A stretch of 27,501 bases of DNA from a virus. Numbering within the stretch: the first letter of the stretch is position 1; each line of letters opens with the position of its first letter. Below, piece by piece: positions 9,643 to 17,082 of this stretch. Below the pieces are notes generated by a model. That model had not been told where the DNA came from. It saw only the letters and a list, made by a program, of their open reading frames with translations, and did not search any database. The stretch is taken from positions 1-27,501 of IMG/VR virus record IMGVR_UViG_3300030098_006114, one strand, 5' to 3'. A program made the translations under genes and the position numbers.

Positions 9643-11088
9643 CCATTCCCTAAACTCTTCACCTAAAACCTGACTAGCTATATTACTTTTATCTTTCAAA
9701 GCACTTATTATTTTCTCATCAATTGTTTTAGGCGATACCAAATCTATATACGTCACCGATTTCTTTTGACCAATACGATGCGCTCTGTCCTCGCTCTGGA
9801 CACGTATTTGAAGATCATAAGAATTACTAAAGTAAATAACCGTGCTTGCTTCGTGTAAGGTAATACCATAGCCCCCTGTTCTTGGCTGACCAACAAAAAA
9901 GCGTAAAGGGCTATCCTTATCCTGAAAGCTATCGACTATTGCTTGCCTGTCGTCCTGTGGTGTTTCACCATAATAAGAAGCTACAGAATCACCTCCATAA
10001 ACTTTTACAAGCTCGGTTACGATCTGTCTGATATTGTGTGTAAAGGTAGCCCATATAATAATTTTACCTTGTGTCTCTTCCACAATGTCCATAAGTTCTC
10101 TAATCCTATTACACGATACCTCTTGTATGTCACTATCGTCAGGCTGAATAAAACCACAGCAAATCTGTTGTAATCTCATAATCTGGGTTAGTACACTAGC
10201 GGTTGTCGATAACTCTCCATTGTCGAGTTGAGCTAGGGCTAGTTTTTTCATCTGCACGTATACACGATCCTGCTCTGCGGTCAACGGCACATGGCGCTTC
10301 ATATATATTTTTTCTGGTAGATCTAGGCAGTCTTCTTTTAAAACACGGTTACTAAACCGATCAAGCTTTTCGTTTAGTTCGTCTAACCGCCTGTAGCCCA
10401 CGATCTGTTGAAAGCTTCTGTGACCCATCGTGCGTTGCTGTATGTTGGCATAGCGTCCTTGAAAAGCATAATAGCTTGAAAATTGTAATACCCTGAAAGA
10501 TAAAAAAGCACACTGCGAAAACAAATCCATAGGAGACTTGGTAACAGGAGAGCCCGTCAATATACGTCTATACCTACTGCGGTCAGCAAGTTTCATAATT
10601 GTTTTGGTACGGGCAGCCTTTCTATTTTTAATGGTTGTGCTTTCATCTACGATCACAATATTCTCAGGATTTTTATCCAAAAATACTTTAGCTACGTGTT
10701 CACCCCTATGGGTAGACAAAGCTTCTACATTCATTACAAAGATCTTGAAGTCGTCACTTTTGTTTAAAACAAAATCACCAAGTTCTTTTTGATACCTTTT
10801 CGAATTGTTTGGCATCCATTTAACAACCTGTTTATTAATACGATCAGGTAAATGTTTTGGTATTTCACCTTGAAACCAATTGTCATAAACTCCTTTGGGT
10901 GCAATAATTAAGGATGCTTTTATTTTATTTTTTTCAAACAACAAAGCCATTGTATCCAAGGCAACTTTTGTTTTACCTGTTCCCATCTCCATAAATAAAG
11001 CGTAAAATTCCTTATCATAGGAATCCTCCAAAGCTTTCTTTTGATGAGCAAAAGGTTTTGTTTTAAATTTATAATTCATTTTTTTCAT
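9634..11088 (-). CDS. SNF2-family (SF2) DNA helicase/ATPase
   Basis: A 484-residue DNA-dependent ATPase. The helicase motifs are clear and in order: Q-motif-like H15-Q16, Walker A GTGKT (36-40), DEST in the DEAH-box position (148-151), motif III GSPVT (179-183), and motif VI AHRIGQ (436-441), the signature of SNF2 proteins. Phage SNF2-like helicases are usual in replication modules and are thought to remodel or unwind DNA; the exact role here is unknown. It is the only large minus-strand gene, convergent with the virion operon and divergent from replication. On the minus strand AAGGAG lies 4 bases before the ATG at 11088; a second ATG at 11079 is possible but would be 13 bases away. A consensus promoter lies just upstream. 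Confidence 0.9.
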   Translation of the reverse strand: MKKMNYKFKTKPFAHQKKALEDSYDKEFYALFMEMGTGKTKVALDTMALLFEKNKIKASLIIAPKGVYDNWFQGEIPKHLPDRINKQVVKWMPNNSKRYQKELGDFVLNKSDDFKIFVMNVEALSTHRGEHVAKVFLDKNPENIVIVDESTTIKNRKAARTKTIMKLADRSRYRRILTGSPVTKSPMDLFSQCAFLSFRVLQFSSYYAFQGRYANIQQRTMGHRSFQQIVGYRRLDELNEKLDRFSNRVLKEDCLDLPEKIYMKRHVPLTAEQDRVYVQMKKLALAQLDNGELSTTASVLTQIMRLQQICCGFIQPDDSDIQEVSCNRIRELMDIVEETQGKIIIWATFTHNIRQIVTELVKVYGGDSVASYYGETPQDDRQAIVDSFQDKDSPLRFFVGQPRTGGYGITLHEASTVIYFSNSYDLQIRVQSEDRAHRIGQKKSVTYIDLVSPKTIDEKIISALKDKSNIASQVLGEEFREWLT

Positions 11089-11096
11089 AAAACTCC

Positions 11097-11125
11097 TTGA
11101 CTAATATTTATTATAGGACTATATA
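11097..11125 (+). promoter_or_regulatory. Sigma-70 promoter for the replication operon
   Basis: TTGACT (11097-11102), 17 bases, TATATA (11120-11125). The predicted start is near 11132, inside the -35 of the opposing promoter, while the opposing start (about 11103) lies beside this -35. The two cannot easily be occupied at once. Confidence 0.65.
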
Positions 11126-11137
11126 GGTATTTGTCAA
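11110..11137 (-). promoter_or_regulatory. Sigma-70 promoter for the SNF2 helicase
   Basis: On the minus strand TTGACA (11137-11132) and TATAAT (11115-11110) are separated by 16 bases, both hexamers perfect. The predicted start near 11103 leaves a very short leader before AAGGAG. It is interleaved with the plus-strand promoter at 11097-11125. Confidence 0.75.
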
Positions 11138-11152
11138 GTTACGAAAGTAACT
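11137..11152 (+). other. 5'-leader hairpin with GAAA tetraloop
   Basis: AGTTAC, GAAA, GTAACT forms a 6-bp stem capped by a GNRA tetraloop, about 5 bases after the predicted transcript start and before the AAAAGGAG of the next gene. It could stabilise the 5' end of the mRNA or be a protein operator; seen directly, role inferred. Confidence 0.5.
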
Positions 11153-11182
11153 CTAACCACGGACAAGAAAAGGAGAAACACG

Positions 11183-11758
11183 TTGAACGATATACTAGAT
11201 ATGATGGAAGACGACTTTGAAAAAACGGTATCCTCTGTCGAAAGTGTAGATCAAAATAAATTAACAAGTGTTGCCAGTGTAGCTAAAGCTATAAAGTCAA
11301 AAGAAGATTTGATTGCAGACCTTGAGCAAAAACTCAAGGACGAAAAGAAATCACTTCTTAAAATGACTGATGAAGATCTCCCCTCCATATTATCTGAAAT
11401 AGGTATGTCCAAGTTTACTTTAGACGATGGTTCTGAAGTAAATGTCAAGCAAACTTATGGTGGTAGTATTTTGGTTGAAAACCGTCAAAAAGCTTTTGAA
11501 TGGTTAAGGGAGAACGGATATGGAGACATTGTTAAGAACAAGATATCCTGCCAATTTGGTCAGGGTGAGGATGACGAAGCCCACCGCTTTGTACGTATGG
11601 CACAAGGCCAAGGTTATGTCACCGATCAAAAAGAAGAAGTCCATCCGCAGAAACTCAGGGCTTGGATTAAAGAACGAGTCGAAGCAGGGGAAGATTTTCC
11701 TATGGAACTTTTTGGAGCCTACATTGGGCAAAGAGCCGTTATTAAAAGGAGTAAATAG
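11183..11758 (+). CDS. Phage replication-module coiled-coil protein, TTG start
   Basis: A 191-residue protein with no firm family name. It starts at TTG 11183, chosen because AAAAGGAG (11168-11175) sits 7 bases before it; the next ATG (11201) is too far from this site. Residues about 20-65 are charged and predicted coiled coil (SKEDLIADLEQKLKDEKKSL). The rest is a mixed domain ending in DFPMELFGAYIGQRAVIKRS. Similar proteins sit beside ssDNA-binding-like genes in marine phage replication modules, and this one lies one base before such a gene. It is first in the operon, so it is presumably made early. Function unknown; a role in replication is inferred from position. Confidence 0.7.
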   Translation: MNDILDMMEDDFEKTVSSVESVDQNKLTSVASVAKAIKSKEDLIADLEQKLKDEKKSLLKMTDEDLPSILSEIGMSKFTLDDGSEVNVKQTYGGSILVENRQKAFEWLRENGYGDIVKNKISCQFGQGEDDEAHRFVRMAQGQGYVTDQKEEVHPQKLRAWIKERVEAGEDFPMELFGAYIGQRAVIKRSK

Positions 11759-11759
11759 A

Positions 11760-12530
11760 ATGGCACAATCAAAAGAAGTAGCTGAAAAGAAGAATAGTGC
11801 ATTAGCACTAGACTTATCTGTATTGGAGGGAGATGCAGGGGGCGGTATGGAGAACATCACACAAGATGATCTTGCTCTACCGTTTCTTAAAGTTCTTTCT
11901 GGTAATGATGAAGTATTAGACCGTGATGAAAGCGCAAGAAAAGGCGATATTTATAACACGGTTACAGGTGGTATCTATAAAGGCAAGGACGGCATACAAG
12001 TTGTACCTTGTGCTTACCAACGTAGATTTATACAATGGTCGCCAAGGGGAACAGGTAGCAATGCACCTATTGCTATTTATACTCCAGAGGAGACAAGACC
12101 AAAAACAGAACGATCTGCTGAAGACAATAAAGAATACGTTGTCGATGGCAATGGTGAGTACATAGAAGAAACTCATCAGCATTTTGTTTTGGTTTTAAAT
12201 TCTGATGACTCCATCGAAACCGCTTTGATTGCTATGAAATCCACACAATTGAAAAAATCAAGAAAGTGGAACTCTATGATGCAATCCATCACCATGCAGG
12301 GTAAAAATGGTCCGTTTGTACCGCCCAAGTGGTCCCACATTTATCATTTGAAAACTGTTCTTGAAGAAAACAGTAAAGGTTCTTGGCACGGTTGGGAGGT
12401 GTCGAGAAAAGGGCCTGTCAGTGATATGAATGTTTACAATCAAGCTAAAGTTTTTGCAGAAAGCATAAACAAGGGAGATGTGGTTGTAAAACATCAACAG
12501 GACGACAGTGGCGAAAACCCACCATTTTAA
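11760..12530 (+). CDS. Probable ssDNA-binding/replication accessory protein
   Basis: A 256-residue protein. The frame is open further upstream, but ATG 11760 has AAAGGAG (11745-11751) and follows the previous stop directly, so that start is chosen. The sequence has a conserved block (DLALPFLKVLSG near residue 40; VVPCAYQRRFIQWSPRG; TALIAMKSTQLKKSRKWNSM) that I recognise from a widespread phage family often placed with single-strand-binding proteins, though proof of binding is not visible here. The C-terminus is acidic and ends in a Phe (GENPPF), as in SSB and T7 gp2.5-like proteins where the tail contacts partners. It is followed by an intrinsic terminator, so expression may exceed that of the downstream enzymes. 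Confidence 0.65.
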   Translation: MAQSKEVAEKKNSALALDLSVLEGDAGGGMENITQDDLALPFLKVLSGNDEVLDRDESARKGDIYNTVTGGIYKGKDGIQVVPCAYQRRFIQWSPRGTGSNAPIAIYTPEETRPKTERSAEDNKEYVVDGNGEYIEETHQHFVLVLNSDDSIETALIAMKSTQLKKSRKWNSMMQSITMQGKNGPFVPPKWSHIYHLKTVLEENSKGSWHGWEVSRKGPVSDMNVYNQAKVFAESINKGDVVVKHQQDDSGENPPF

Positions 12531-12538
12531 TCAGGCAA

Positions 12539-12570
12539 GCGTGGCGGTCTAGGCCGTCACGCATTTTTTT
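12539..12570 (+). terminator. Intrinsic terminator after the SSB-like gene
   Basis: GCGTGGCGG (12539-12547) pairs with CCGTCACGC (12554-12562) with one G-U pair and a 6-base loop, followed by seven T. It sits between the SSB-like gene and the primase inside one operon, so it probably attenuates rather than ends transcription. Confidence 0.8.
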
Positions 12571-12579
12571 GGGTGCATA

Positions 12580-14115
12580 ATGTCAGTAGAAAAATTTGCT
12601 TCTATATTTGACGGCTTGGAGGAAGCTTACGGAACCTTCAAGATCGAAAAACAACAATCCAACGGTAAAAATACAGGTAAAGCTGCCCTAGTACGCGAAA
12701 CACGGACCACGGCTTTATGGCAAGGTCATTTGTCAGGCAACGGTTCAGGTGTTGGTATCATACCCATTAATTCTGAAAACAAATGTAAATGGGGTTGCAT
12801 AGACATAGACCAATATCCATTGGATCACAAAAACCTTATGGGTAAGATTAGAAAACTTAAATTACCTTTGGTGGTGTGTCGCTCCAAATCAGGTGGCGCT
12901 CACTGTTTTATCTTTTCAAAAGATTGGATAGAGGCTAAAGAGATGCAGAAAACCTTACAAAATTTATCTTCTGCATTAGGCTATGGAGAGAGCGAGATCT
13001 TTCCAAAACAAATTAAATTACATTTAGATAGAGGTGACGTTGGTAATTTTTTAAACCTACCATACTTTGATGCAGAAAATGGTTTAAGATATGCTTTTAA
13101 AGATGACGGCACTTCTGCAACTTTGAAAGAGTTTTTTAGTTTGTACGATCAATATGTGCAAACGCCAGAAGAAATTATTAAATTACAGATTTTAGAAAAC
13201 GGTAAAAAGAATTTTTTACAGGATGGTCCTCCTTGCCTACAAATCCTATGTGCAAATAAAATATCAGAGGGTGGACGCAATAACGGTCTTTTTAATCTTG
13301 GGGTTTACCTACGTAAAGCGTATCCTGACAGTTGGGAGTCAGAGATATTAAATTATAATATGAAGTATTTACATCCGCCTTTACCATTAAATGAGGTAAA
13401 CATTGTAGCCAAGCAGTTAGAGCGTAAAGATTACGCTTACAAATGTACAGATGCCCCTATCAATGCCCATTGTAACAAAGAGTTGTGTCAGACCCGTAAA
13501 TTTGGCGTAGGAGCTGCGGTTCAGGGCGCTTCTATAGCAAACCTTAGAAAATACAATTCGACGCCTCCTGTGTGGTTTATGGACGTCAATGGGGAGCCTC
13601 TGGAATTAGATACGGATGCTTTGCAAAGCCAATCTTTATTTCAAAAGACTTGCATGGAGCAGTTAAATTTTATGCCACGGTCTTTATCCAGAATAAATTG
13701 GGAGAATAGAATATCTGCTTTGCTAACCGAGATGAGACAGAATGAAAGTGCGATTATAGAAGTATCTCAGGATGCAAGCACCAAGGGACAGTTTTACGAT
13801 TACTTAGAGGAGTTCTGTCGTCATTTACAGCAAGCCCAAGATAAGGAGGAGATCCTACTAAAGAAGCCTTGGACAGATGAAGATAAAAACATTACATACT
13901 TTAGACTTAAAGATTTTGAAAACTTTTTGAAGAAAAATAAATTCTTTGAATTTAAATCGCACAAAATAGCCCAAAGGCTACGAGAAATAAATGGGGAGAG
14001 CATTGTGTTAAAAATTAAAAACAGGTCAGTTAGGGTTTGGTCCATACCTTCTTTTGACGTTGCAGACGTCGATATAAGTGCCCCTGACTTTCATCAAGAG
14101 GAGGTTCCTTTCTAA
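12580..14115 (+). CDS. Archaeo-eukaryotic-type (AEP/TOTE-like) primase with PriCT domain
   Basis: A 511-residue primase or primase-polymerase. The AEP signature is visible: CIDID with D75 and D77 as metal ligands, the SGGAH motif with H108, and GNFLNLPYFD (155-164) as the third conserved block. Residues about 230-285 fit a PriCT-type domain (GGRNNGLFNLGVYLRKAYP). C289, C298 and C303 form a cysteine cluster like those near the end of phage primases. The C-terminal 180 residues look helical and possibly winged-helix. It synthesises primers for the polymerase encoded downstream. The start lies only 10 bases after a terminator T-run and has a weak site (GGGTG), so it is probably less expressed than the gene before it. 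The stop overlaps the next ATG (TAATG). Confidence 0.8.
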   Translation: MSVEKFASIFDGLEEAYGTFKIEKQQSNGKNTGKAALVRETRTTALWQGHLSGNGSGVGIIPINSENKCKWGCIDIDQYPLDHKNLMGKIRKLKLPLVVCRSKSGGAHCFIFSKDWIEAKEMQKTLQNLSSALGYGESEIFPKQIKLHLDRGDVGNFLNLPYFDAENGLRYAFKDDGTSATLKEFFSLYDQYVQTPEEIIKLQILENGKKNFLQDGPPCLQILCANKISEGGRNNGLFNLGVYLRKAYPDSWESEILNYNMKYLHPPLPLNEVNIVAKQLERKDYAYKCTDAPINAHCNKELCQTRKFGVGAAVQGASIANLRKYNSTPPVWFMDVNGEPLELDTDALQSQSLFQKTCMEQLNFMPRSLSRINWENRISALLTEMRQNESAIIEVSQDASTKGQFYDYLEEFCRHLQQAQDKEEILLKKPWTDEDKNITYFRLKDFENFLKKNKFFEFKSHKIAQRLREINGESIVLKIKNRSVRVWSIPSFDVADVDISAPDFHQEEVPF

Positions 14116-14579
14116 TGGCTACTATTTATAAATTTGGAAAATCAAAAGAAAAAAAAGATCGTAACAAGGATATTTACATACAAAGGGTTGTAGAAAAGCG
14201 AACCCTACAGGCGATTGGTAAAAAATACGGCATTACTAAAGAAAGAGTAAGACAGCTAGTTCAGTTACAAAGAAAGTATTATGAAGTGCCTGACAGGGTA
14301 GAACTCATGGGTGATCTTCCCTTGAATACAAAGCTGTACCATACTTTAAAAAGGTATAAAGAATTAGAAACACCGATAGTTTTATTCATAAAGAAATACG
14401 ACATTGAAAAGCTAATTAAGATACCTGGTATTGGTCCTACGGCTGTTTGTTTTTTATATAAATTGTTAGACGAAAGAGGTTACGATGTTCAGAATCTTTG
14501 GACCCCCAGGGACAGGGAAGACTACGACACTTTTAAATATGGTCGCATCTGCTTTAGAATCAGGGACTTCACCGAATGA
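14115..14579 (+). CDS. Sigma-70 region-4-like HTH plus helix-hairpin-helix protein
   Basis: A 154-residue basic protein. Residues 29-51 (TLQAIGKKYGITKERVRQLV) match the -35-recognition helix-turn-helix of sigma-70 region 4. Residues about 98-121 (LIKIPGIGPTAVCFLYKLL) match a helix-hairpin-helix and resemble the RNA polymerase alpha C-terminal domain. There is no region 2, so it is not a complete sigma factor; a DNA-binding regulator or a remodelled sigma-like factor is more likely. Its ATG overlaps the primase stop. Residues 124-154 are encoded within the 95-base overlap with the downstream helicase and look unlike a conserved domain. The regulatory function is inferred from motifs only. Confidence 0.7.
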   Translation: MATIYKFGKSKEKKDRNKDIYIQRVVEKRTLQAIGKKYGITKERVRQLVQLQRKYYEVPDRVELMGDLPLNTKLYHTLKRYKELETPIVLFIKKYDIEKLIKIPGIGPTAVCFLYKLLDERGYDVQNLWTPRDREDYDTFKYGRICFRIRDFTE

Positions 14580-16002
14580 AATAGCTTTTCTTGCTTTTAC
14601 AAAGAAAGCAGCTACGGAAGCCAAAATAAGAGCCTCCGAAAAGTTTCATTTAGATCCTGATAAAGACTTAATATTTTTTAGAACCATACATAGTTTGGCT
14701 TTGAGTATGACCGACATATCAAAAGACCAGATTATGCAGGAAGAAAACTATAGAGAACTAAGCGATATTATGGGTGTAAGCGTTACGGCTAAAAATATGG
14801 TAGGCTATGACGATAATGTATTAGAGTTATCTAAATCAAGCCACCCTATCTTGGGTTTGATAAATTTAGCCCGTCTTAAAAAGCAAAACCTCAGAGAAGC
14901 TTATAACCAATCTCATTTAGAAGAAGATTGGAATACTATCAACTATGTCAATAATGCCTTGGTTGATTACAAAAAGCGTTTTAATTTATATGACTTTACC
15001 GATATGCTAGAATTGTTTATCAAGCAGGGGGACAAGTATTGTCCTAATTTTGCTTTGACTTTCCTAGATGAAGCACAGGATTTATCTCCTTTGCAGTGGG
15101 ACATTGCCCATATATTAGATCAAAGATCTAAAAAAATGTATTGTGCAGGTGACGACGATCAAGCTATCTACCGTTGGGCAGGGGCAGACGTCGATCATTT
15201 TATTAATCTTGAGGGATCTTCTGAAACCCTGTCTCAATCCTACCGTGTCCCGAAAGTAGCTTGGTTTTTGGCTTATAAAGTTAGCCGACGCATCAGTGGT
15301 CGTTTTCCAAAGAGATATAAGTCAAGCGATAGAATGGGTAAACTAGTAAGGATTACGACTATTTCAGAGTTAAATATGGACGAGGGGACTTGGTTGATAC
15401 TAGCTCAGGCGGGCTATCACCTACAGCCCGTGGCTCAGGACCTGAAAAGTTTTGGTTATTTATTTAATTACAGAGGGGTCAAAAGTGTACCTGAAAAAAT
15501 TGTACAGGCCGTCAATGGTTGGGAGCAACTAAGAAAAGGCCATCAAATATCAGGTGAGATAGCCCGAAAGATTTATAGCTTTATGTCTGTAAAAAACAGA
15601 ATTACCCGTGGGTTTAAAAAATTATCAGGCTTAGATGACACTGATTTTGTAACTTTAGAAGATTTACAGAGTAATCACGGGTTATTGGCAACGCATCAAA
15701 TGATATGGCACGACGCTATGGATAAACTACCTGAGATAGACAGGGCTTACATCGTAGCCATGTTAAGAAGAGGGGAGAAGTTTAACAAGGAACCACGGAT
15801 CACGGTTTCTACCATACACGGATCTAAAGGTGGTGAAGCTGATAATGTAGTGATTTTTACGGACTTATCGCCTGCTGCGGATGCAGAAATGAATATAAAT
15901 CCAGATGATTTGCATAGGTTGTTTTACGTTGCTGTAACGAGAACCAAAGAGAATTTGTACATTGTGGAGTCAGAGGATGTAACAAGGAGCTACGATTTAT
16001 AG
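14485..16002 (+). CDS. UvrD/Rep-like superfamily 1 DNA helicase
   Basis: A 505-residue SF1A helicase. Motifs in order: Walker A GPPGTGKTT (6-14), motif Ia AFTKKAATEA, motif II DEAQD (195-199), motif III GDDDQAIYRWAG (from about 222), motif IV SYRVP, motif V TIHGSKGGEADNV, and motif VI LFYVAVTRTKENLYIV near the end. It probably unwinds DNA ahead of the phage polymerase or in recombination. The Walker A motif begins at residue 6, which fixes the start at 14485 even though it lies inside the upstream gene; AGAGG about 8 bases before supports it. At 505 residues it is shorter than cellular UvrD (about 720), as is usual for phage members. Confidence 0.92.
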   Translation: MFRIFGPPGTGKTTTLLNMVASALESGTSPNEIAFLAFTKKAATEAKIRASEKFHLDPDKDLIFFRTIHSLALSMTDISKDQIMQEENYRELSDIMGVSVTAKNMVGYDDNVLELSKSSHPILGLINLARLKKQNLREAYNQSHLEEDWNTINYVNNALVDYKKRFNLYDFTDMLELFIKQGDKYCPNFALTFLDEAQDLSPLQWDIAHILDQRSKKMYCAGDDDQAIYRWAGADVDHFINLEGSSETLSQSYRVPKVAWFLAYKVSRRISGRFPKRYKSSDRMGKLVRITTISELNMDEGTWLILAQAGYHLQPVAQDLKSFGYLFNYRGVKSVPEKIVQAVNGWEQLRKGHQISGEIARKIYSFMSVKNRITRGFKKLSGLDDTDFVTLEDLQSNHGLLATHQMIWHDAMDKLPEIDRAYIVAMLRRGEKFNKEPRITVSTIHGSKGGEADNVVIFTDLSPAADAEMNINPDDLHRLFYVAVTRTKENLYIVESEDVTRSYDL

Positions 16003-16076
16003 TTAACTTATTGATTATAAAAGAAAAAACAACGATTTTGGTTTCTAAAGTTGCCTTATAGAGAACAGAAACATTT

Positions 16077-16092
16077 TAAAGGGCCCCCTTTA
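16077..16092. promoter_or_regulatory. Palindromic operator candidate upstream of the MarR-like gene
   Basis: TAAAGGG (16077-16083) and CCCTTTA (16086-16092) form a perfect inverted repeat around CC, 31 bases before the MarR-like start and within the only intergenic gap of the replication module (16003-16122). There is no T-run, so it is not a terminator. MarR proteins bind such dyads as dimers; autoregulation is inferred. Nothing else clear is seen in the gap apart from AAAAAGGA before the gene. Confidence 0.5.
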
Positions 16093-16122
16093 GTACACTC
16101 AACAATTTAAAAAGGATACATT

Positions 16123-16653
16123 ATGAAAGAAGAATTACAAAAATTAGAGAATATATTTCAGGAAATTAGAGCCATTGATACAGAATTACAGTTGCAAGCT
16201 ATCTTAACTCTGCTTTTAGTTGCAAGTGCAGAAGAAAAATTTTATGAAACTGAGAATTTTGATGACCTGATGGGTAATACAGAGCTTGCTAATATTTTAA
16301 ATATGACAGGCGCTAGTGTTAGTAGAAACGTAGCTGCTTTATCAGAGGGACAAAAGCTAACAACAAGACCAAGAAGAAAGTATGGTGGTTTAAATTTAAT
16401 TAGAATTGAGCGTCATCCCCTTGGATCAAGAAAAAATGTTTTGTATCTTACGTCTACAGGTAGATACTTAGTAGAAAAATTAACAAGTATGTTAAACCCT
16501 GAATATATTCCCTATAATTTAAGAATACGTAAATCGTCTGTTAAAGATAAAAGAAGTGGTATAAACACTAAAACAGGAGAGAGGGTTAATAAACAATATA
16601 AGATCCTCAATAAAATAAAAGAATTAGAAAAACAATTATTGGAAATGACATGA
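16123..16653 (+). CDS. MarR-like winged-helix transcriptional regulator
   Basis: A 176-residue protein with AAAGGA 6 bases before ATG. Residues about 20-45 are the helical dimer-type N-terminus, 52-72 (NTELANILNMTGASVSRNV) form the helix-turn-helix, and 86-112 (GGLNLIRIERHP, then NVLYLTSTGRYLV) are the beta wing ending in the LT-x-x-G-x-x-L pattern typical of MarR. A basic tail follows (KDKRSGINTKTGERVNKQ). It probably binds the inverted repeat at 16077-16092 and controls this half of the operon. The ATGA overlap couples it to the next gene. It could instead be a general wHTH protein of another family; the DNA-binding role is well supported, the target is not. Confidence 0.75.
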   Translation: MKEELQKLENIFQEIRAIDTELQLQAILTLLLVASAEEKFYETENFDDLMGNTELANILNMTGASVSRNVAALSEGQKLTTRPRRKYGGLNLIRIERHPLGSRKNVLYLTSTGRYLVEKLTSMLNPEYIPYNLRIRKSSVKDKRSGINTKTGERVNKQYKILNKIKELEKQLLEMT

Positions 16654-16826
16654 AGCTCACAGGATTTAAAACAATTGAAAAAACTATAAAGTCTGTTTTT
16701 GAAAATCCAGATATAAAACCAGAAGATCGAAGAAAAGTAATTGCAGAATTACTTGAGCCCATGACCCAAAAATTATTTGGAAATGATTACGATCCTTACA
16801 TTTCAAAAAAAGATACAGGAAAATAA
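16650..16826 (+). CDS. Small protein of unknown function (58 aa)
   Basis: ATG 16650 overlaps the TGA of the regulator (ATGA), and the frame ends at TAA 16824-16826, one base before the next ATG. The product (begins MKLTGFKTIEKTIKSVFENP) is 58 residues, charged, mostly helical, and ends LFGNDYDPYISKKDTGK. The tight overlaps on both sides and lysine/glutamate-rich codon use like its neighbours support a real gene. I do not recognise the family; it could be a partner of either neighbour. Confidence 0.6.
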   Translation: MKLTGFKTIEKTIKSVFENPDIKPEDRRKVIAELLEPMTQKLFGNDYDPYISKKDTGK

Positions 16827-16827
16827 A

Positions 16828-17082
16828 ATGAAACGAGCAGAAATATTAAAAAAAGCAGAGAGTCTGGTAAACGGACCACGGGCCAAGGACTATGGTAGCG
16901 CGTATGAAAACCATGCGCGCATTGCAAAACTATGGTCGGTCATCTTACAAAAGGACATTACTGTACCGCAAGTATACCAATGTATGATTGCTTTGAAGTT
17001 AGCAAGATTAGTTGAGACGCCTGACCACGAGGATTCATGGATTGATATCTGTGGCTATGGCGCATTAGGTGGAGAGAAGTAA
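16828..17082 (+). CDS. DUF6378-type phage protein
   Basis: An 84-residue protein. Start chosen at ATG 16828 because the frame's earlier ATG (16777) lies inside the previous gene, while AGGA (16817-16820) is 7 bases before this one. It shows the DUF6378 pattern: RAEILKKAESLVNGPRAKDYG, then NHARIAKLWSVIL, CMIALKLARLVETP and HEDSWIDICGYGALGGE. The family is common in phages and its role is unknown; the conserved H-x-D-x-W-x-D block suggests a nucleotide- or metal-binding helical bundle, which is my inference. The stop overlaps the polymerase start (TAATG). Confidence 0.75.
   Translation: MKRAEILKKAESLVNGPRAKDYGSAYENHARIAKLWSVILQKDITVPQVYQCMIALKLARLVETPDHEDSWIDICGYGALGGEK

Noticed and set aside
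11520-11759. 80-residue N-terminal extension of the SSB-like protein
   Set aside because: It lies wholly over the previous gene; ATG 11760 has the ribosome site and the protein's conserved part starts after it.
14115-16002. A single fused gene interrupted by a frameshift (HTH/HhH plus helicase)
   Set aside because: The helicase has a complete N-terminus with its own ATG and ribosome site, and phage SF1 helicases are normally separate.
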